DNA of 64,000 nt from Rhipicephalus microplus (Eukaryota; Arthropoda; Arachnida; Ixodida; Ixodidae), in the NCBI RefSeq assembly GCF_043290135.1, contig NC_134705.1:53475771-53539770 (forward strand). Direction: 5' to 3'. Under the pieces are notes generated by a model. It saw only the letters and a list, made by a program, of their open reading frames with translations, had not been told where the DNA came from and ran no database searches. Within the stretch, counting starts at the first letter, position 1, and every line of letters begins with the position of its first letter. Shown in pieces: positions 63,286 through 64,000 of this stretch. The translations under genes and the position numbers were made by a program.

Positions 63286-63429
63286 TGTTTCAGAAGGCCC
63301 AGAGACACCGCAGAACCGATACGTCTTCGGTTTGTTGTTGACAGAACGAGATTAAAAATATACAGAGCGTGCCCTAGGCCACTGCTTCTTCCTCGTACCC
63401 AAGATCCATCGTCAATCTGTTTTCTACAA
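63286..63429 (-). repeat. 5' LTR of the BEL/Pao element
   Basis: 144 bp, TGTAGAAAACAG...CTTCTGAAACA on the minus strand; see 32934-33078. Confidence 0.85.
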
Positions 63430-63599
63430 TATGTATTATTCACACCAAAACCGGTTAGCTAATACGAATCGCATGTACTTCCGATGATGTTGCCCTGGCT
63501 AACGCCACTGTTGCGACCTGAATTTTTAGGCACCGGAGATCCGGGTTGAAGCTGTCGATTCAGGAGGAAGAGAGATTTAAGAGGGTTAATTTACAGTTT

Positions 63600-64000
63600 G
63601 TACATGGCGAGTACTCATACAACACGAGCTGTTTCTTACATTGCAAGCTCTCAAATCTCGCTAGATTGATTGATATGTGGAGTTTAACGTCCCGAAACCG
63701 CCATATCATTAAAAGAGATCGAATCTTGCTCCTCTACATGACACTCTGCATGACGCCAAGCTCTCGTACATTACGAGATCTGTCTTACAGGACGAGCTTT
63801 CTAATCTTGCTCTTCTACATGGCACTCTACATGGCGTCGAGCTCTCGTACATTAGGAGCCCCTTCTTGAATGGCGAGCTCTCGAATCTTGCTCCTCTACA
63901 TGGCGCTCTGCAAAGCGCAGAGATCTCGATAATTACGGGCTCTTTCTTACATGTCGAGCTCACAAATCTCGCTCCTCTACATTGCACTCTGCATGGTGCT
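63600..64000. repeat. 81-bp tandem repeat array, continues past the window
   Basis: The core TCTTGCTCCTCTACATG recurs at 63724, 63805, 63886 and 63967, exactly 81 bp apart. A further partial unit at 63600-63664 is separated from the rest by a SINE tail. On the minus strand the array is open and encodes a 27-residue repeat beginning CRGARF. Confidence 0.92.
63665..63715 (-). mobile_element. Ruka-like SINE tail fragment inside the 81-bp array
   Basis: GATTGATTGATATGTGGAGT and TTTAACGTCCCGAAACCGCC match the 3' end of the SINE; nothing of the head remains. Confidence 0.75.

Larger units (their letters stand above)
62179..63429 (-). mobile_element. BEL/Pao retrotransposon, 5' part (5' LTR and gag N-terminus)
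   Basis: The LTR is the same family as 32934-33078 and gag runs leftward to the insertion junction at 62178. With 32934-37489 it makes one element of about 5.8 kb. The expected target duplications (ATAGA before 32934; ATATG after 63429) do not match, either from age or later rearrangement. Confidence 0.82.

Overview
The window looks like nuclear DNA of a hard tick (metastriate Ixodida, e.g. Rhipicephalus or a relative). This rests on at least five copies or pieces of one tRNA-headed SINE that reads like the tick SINE Ruka, on spliced exons with canonical AG/GT borders, on long AT-rich introns, and on dense LTR, Penelope-like and BEL/Pao retroelements. There is no sign of bacterial gene organisation. 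Species is inference; no search was run.

Layout. 1-2890 (minus): 5' part of a Ty3/Gypsy element (LTR, gag, protease, start of RT), cut by the window edge. 2891-7470: a repeat patchwork and a Penelope-like element whose RT and GIY-YIG parts are separated by a small inverted-repeat element. 7584-7763: an (AT)n tract ending in a perfect hairpin. 8026-31593 (plus): exons of one host gene at 8026-8182, 16002-16123, probably 17922-18147, then 29373-29561 and 31471-31593. Intron phases agree at every junction except the missing donor after the third exon. The pieces recall the GH18-like (chitinase-like) secreted family expanded in ticks, but that name is from memory. The introns hold a complete but dead Gypsy element (18274-23583, with a SINE inside it), further SINEs, a MITE-like repeat, microsatellites and a 106-bp palindrome.

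32934-63429 is a nest. A BEL/Pao element on the minus strand (LTRs at 32934-33078 and 63286-63429) was split inside gag by a 24.7-kb insertion (37494-62174). That insertion has short terminal inverted repeats (CCC...GGG) flanked by TATA on both sides. It contains a 3.76-kb direct duplication (37494-41258 and 54277-58032), decayed GIY-YIG fragments, and a nested LTR retrotransposon (42611-49550). The nested element has the pol order protease-integrase-RT-RNase H, the Gmr1-type arrangement, which is unusual for Ty3/Gypsy. The window ends in an 81-bp tandem array.

Almost all transposon genes here carry stops, frameshifts or altered catalytic residues. The first Gypsy element is the only one without a visible break inside its readable domains. 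Some long frames begin at non-ATG codons, so start positions of the retroelement frames are approximate.
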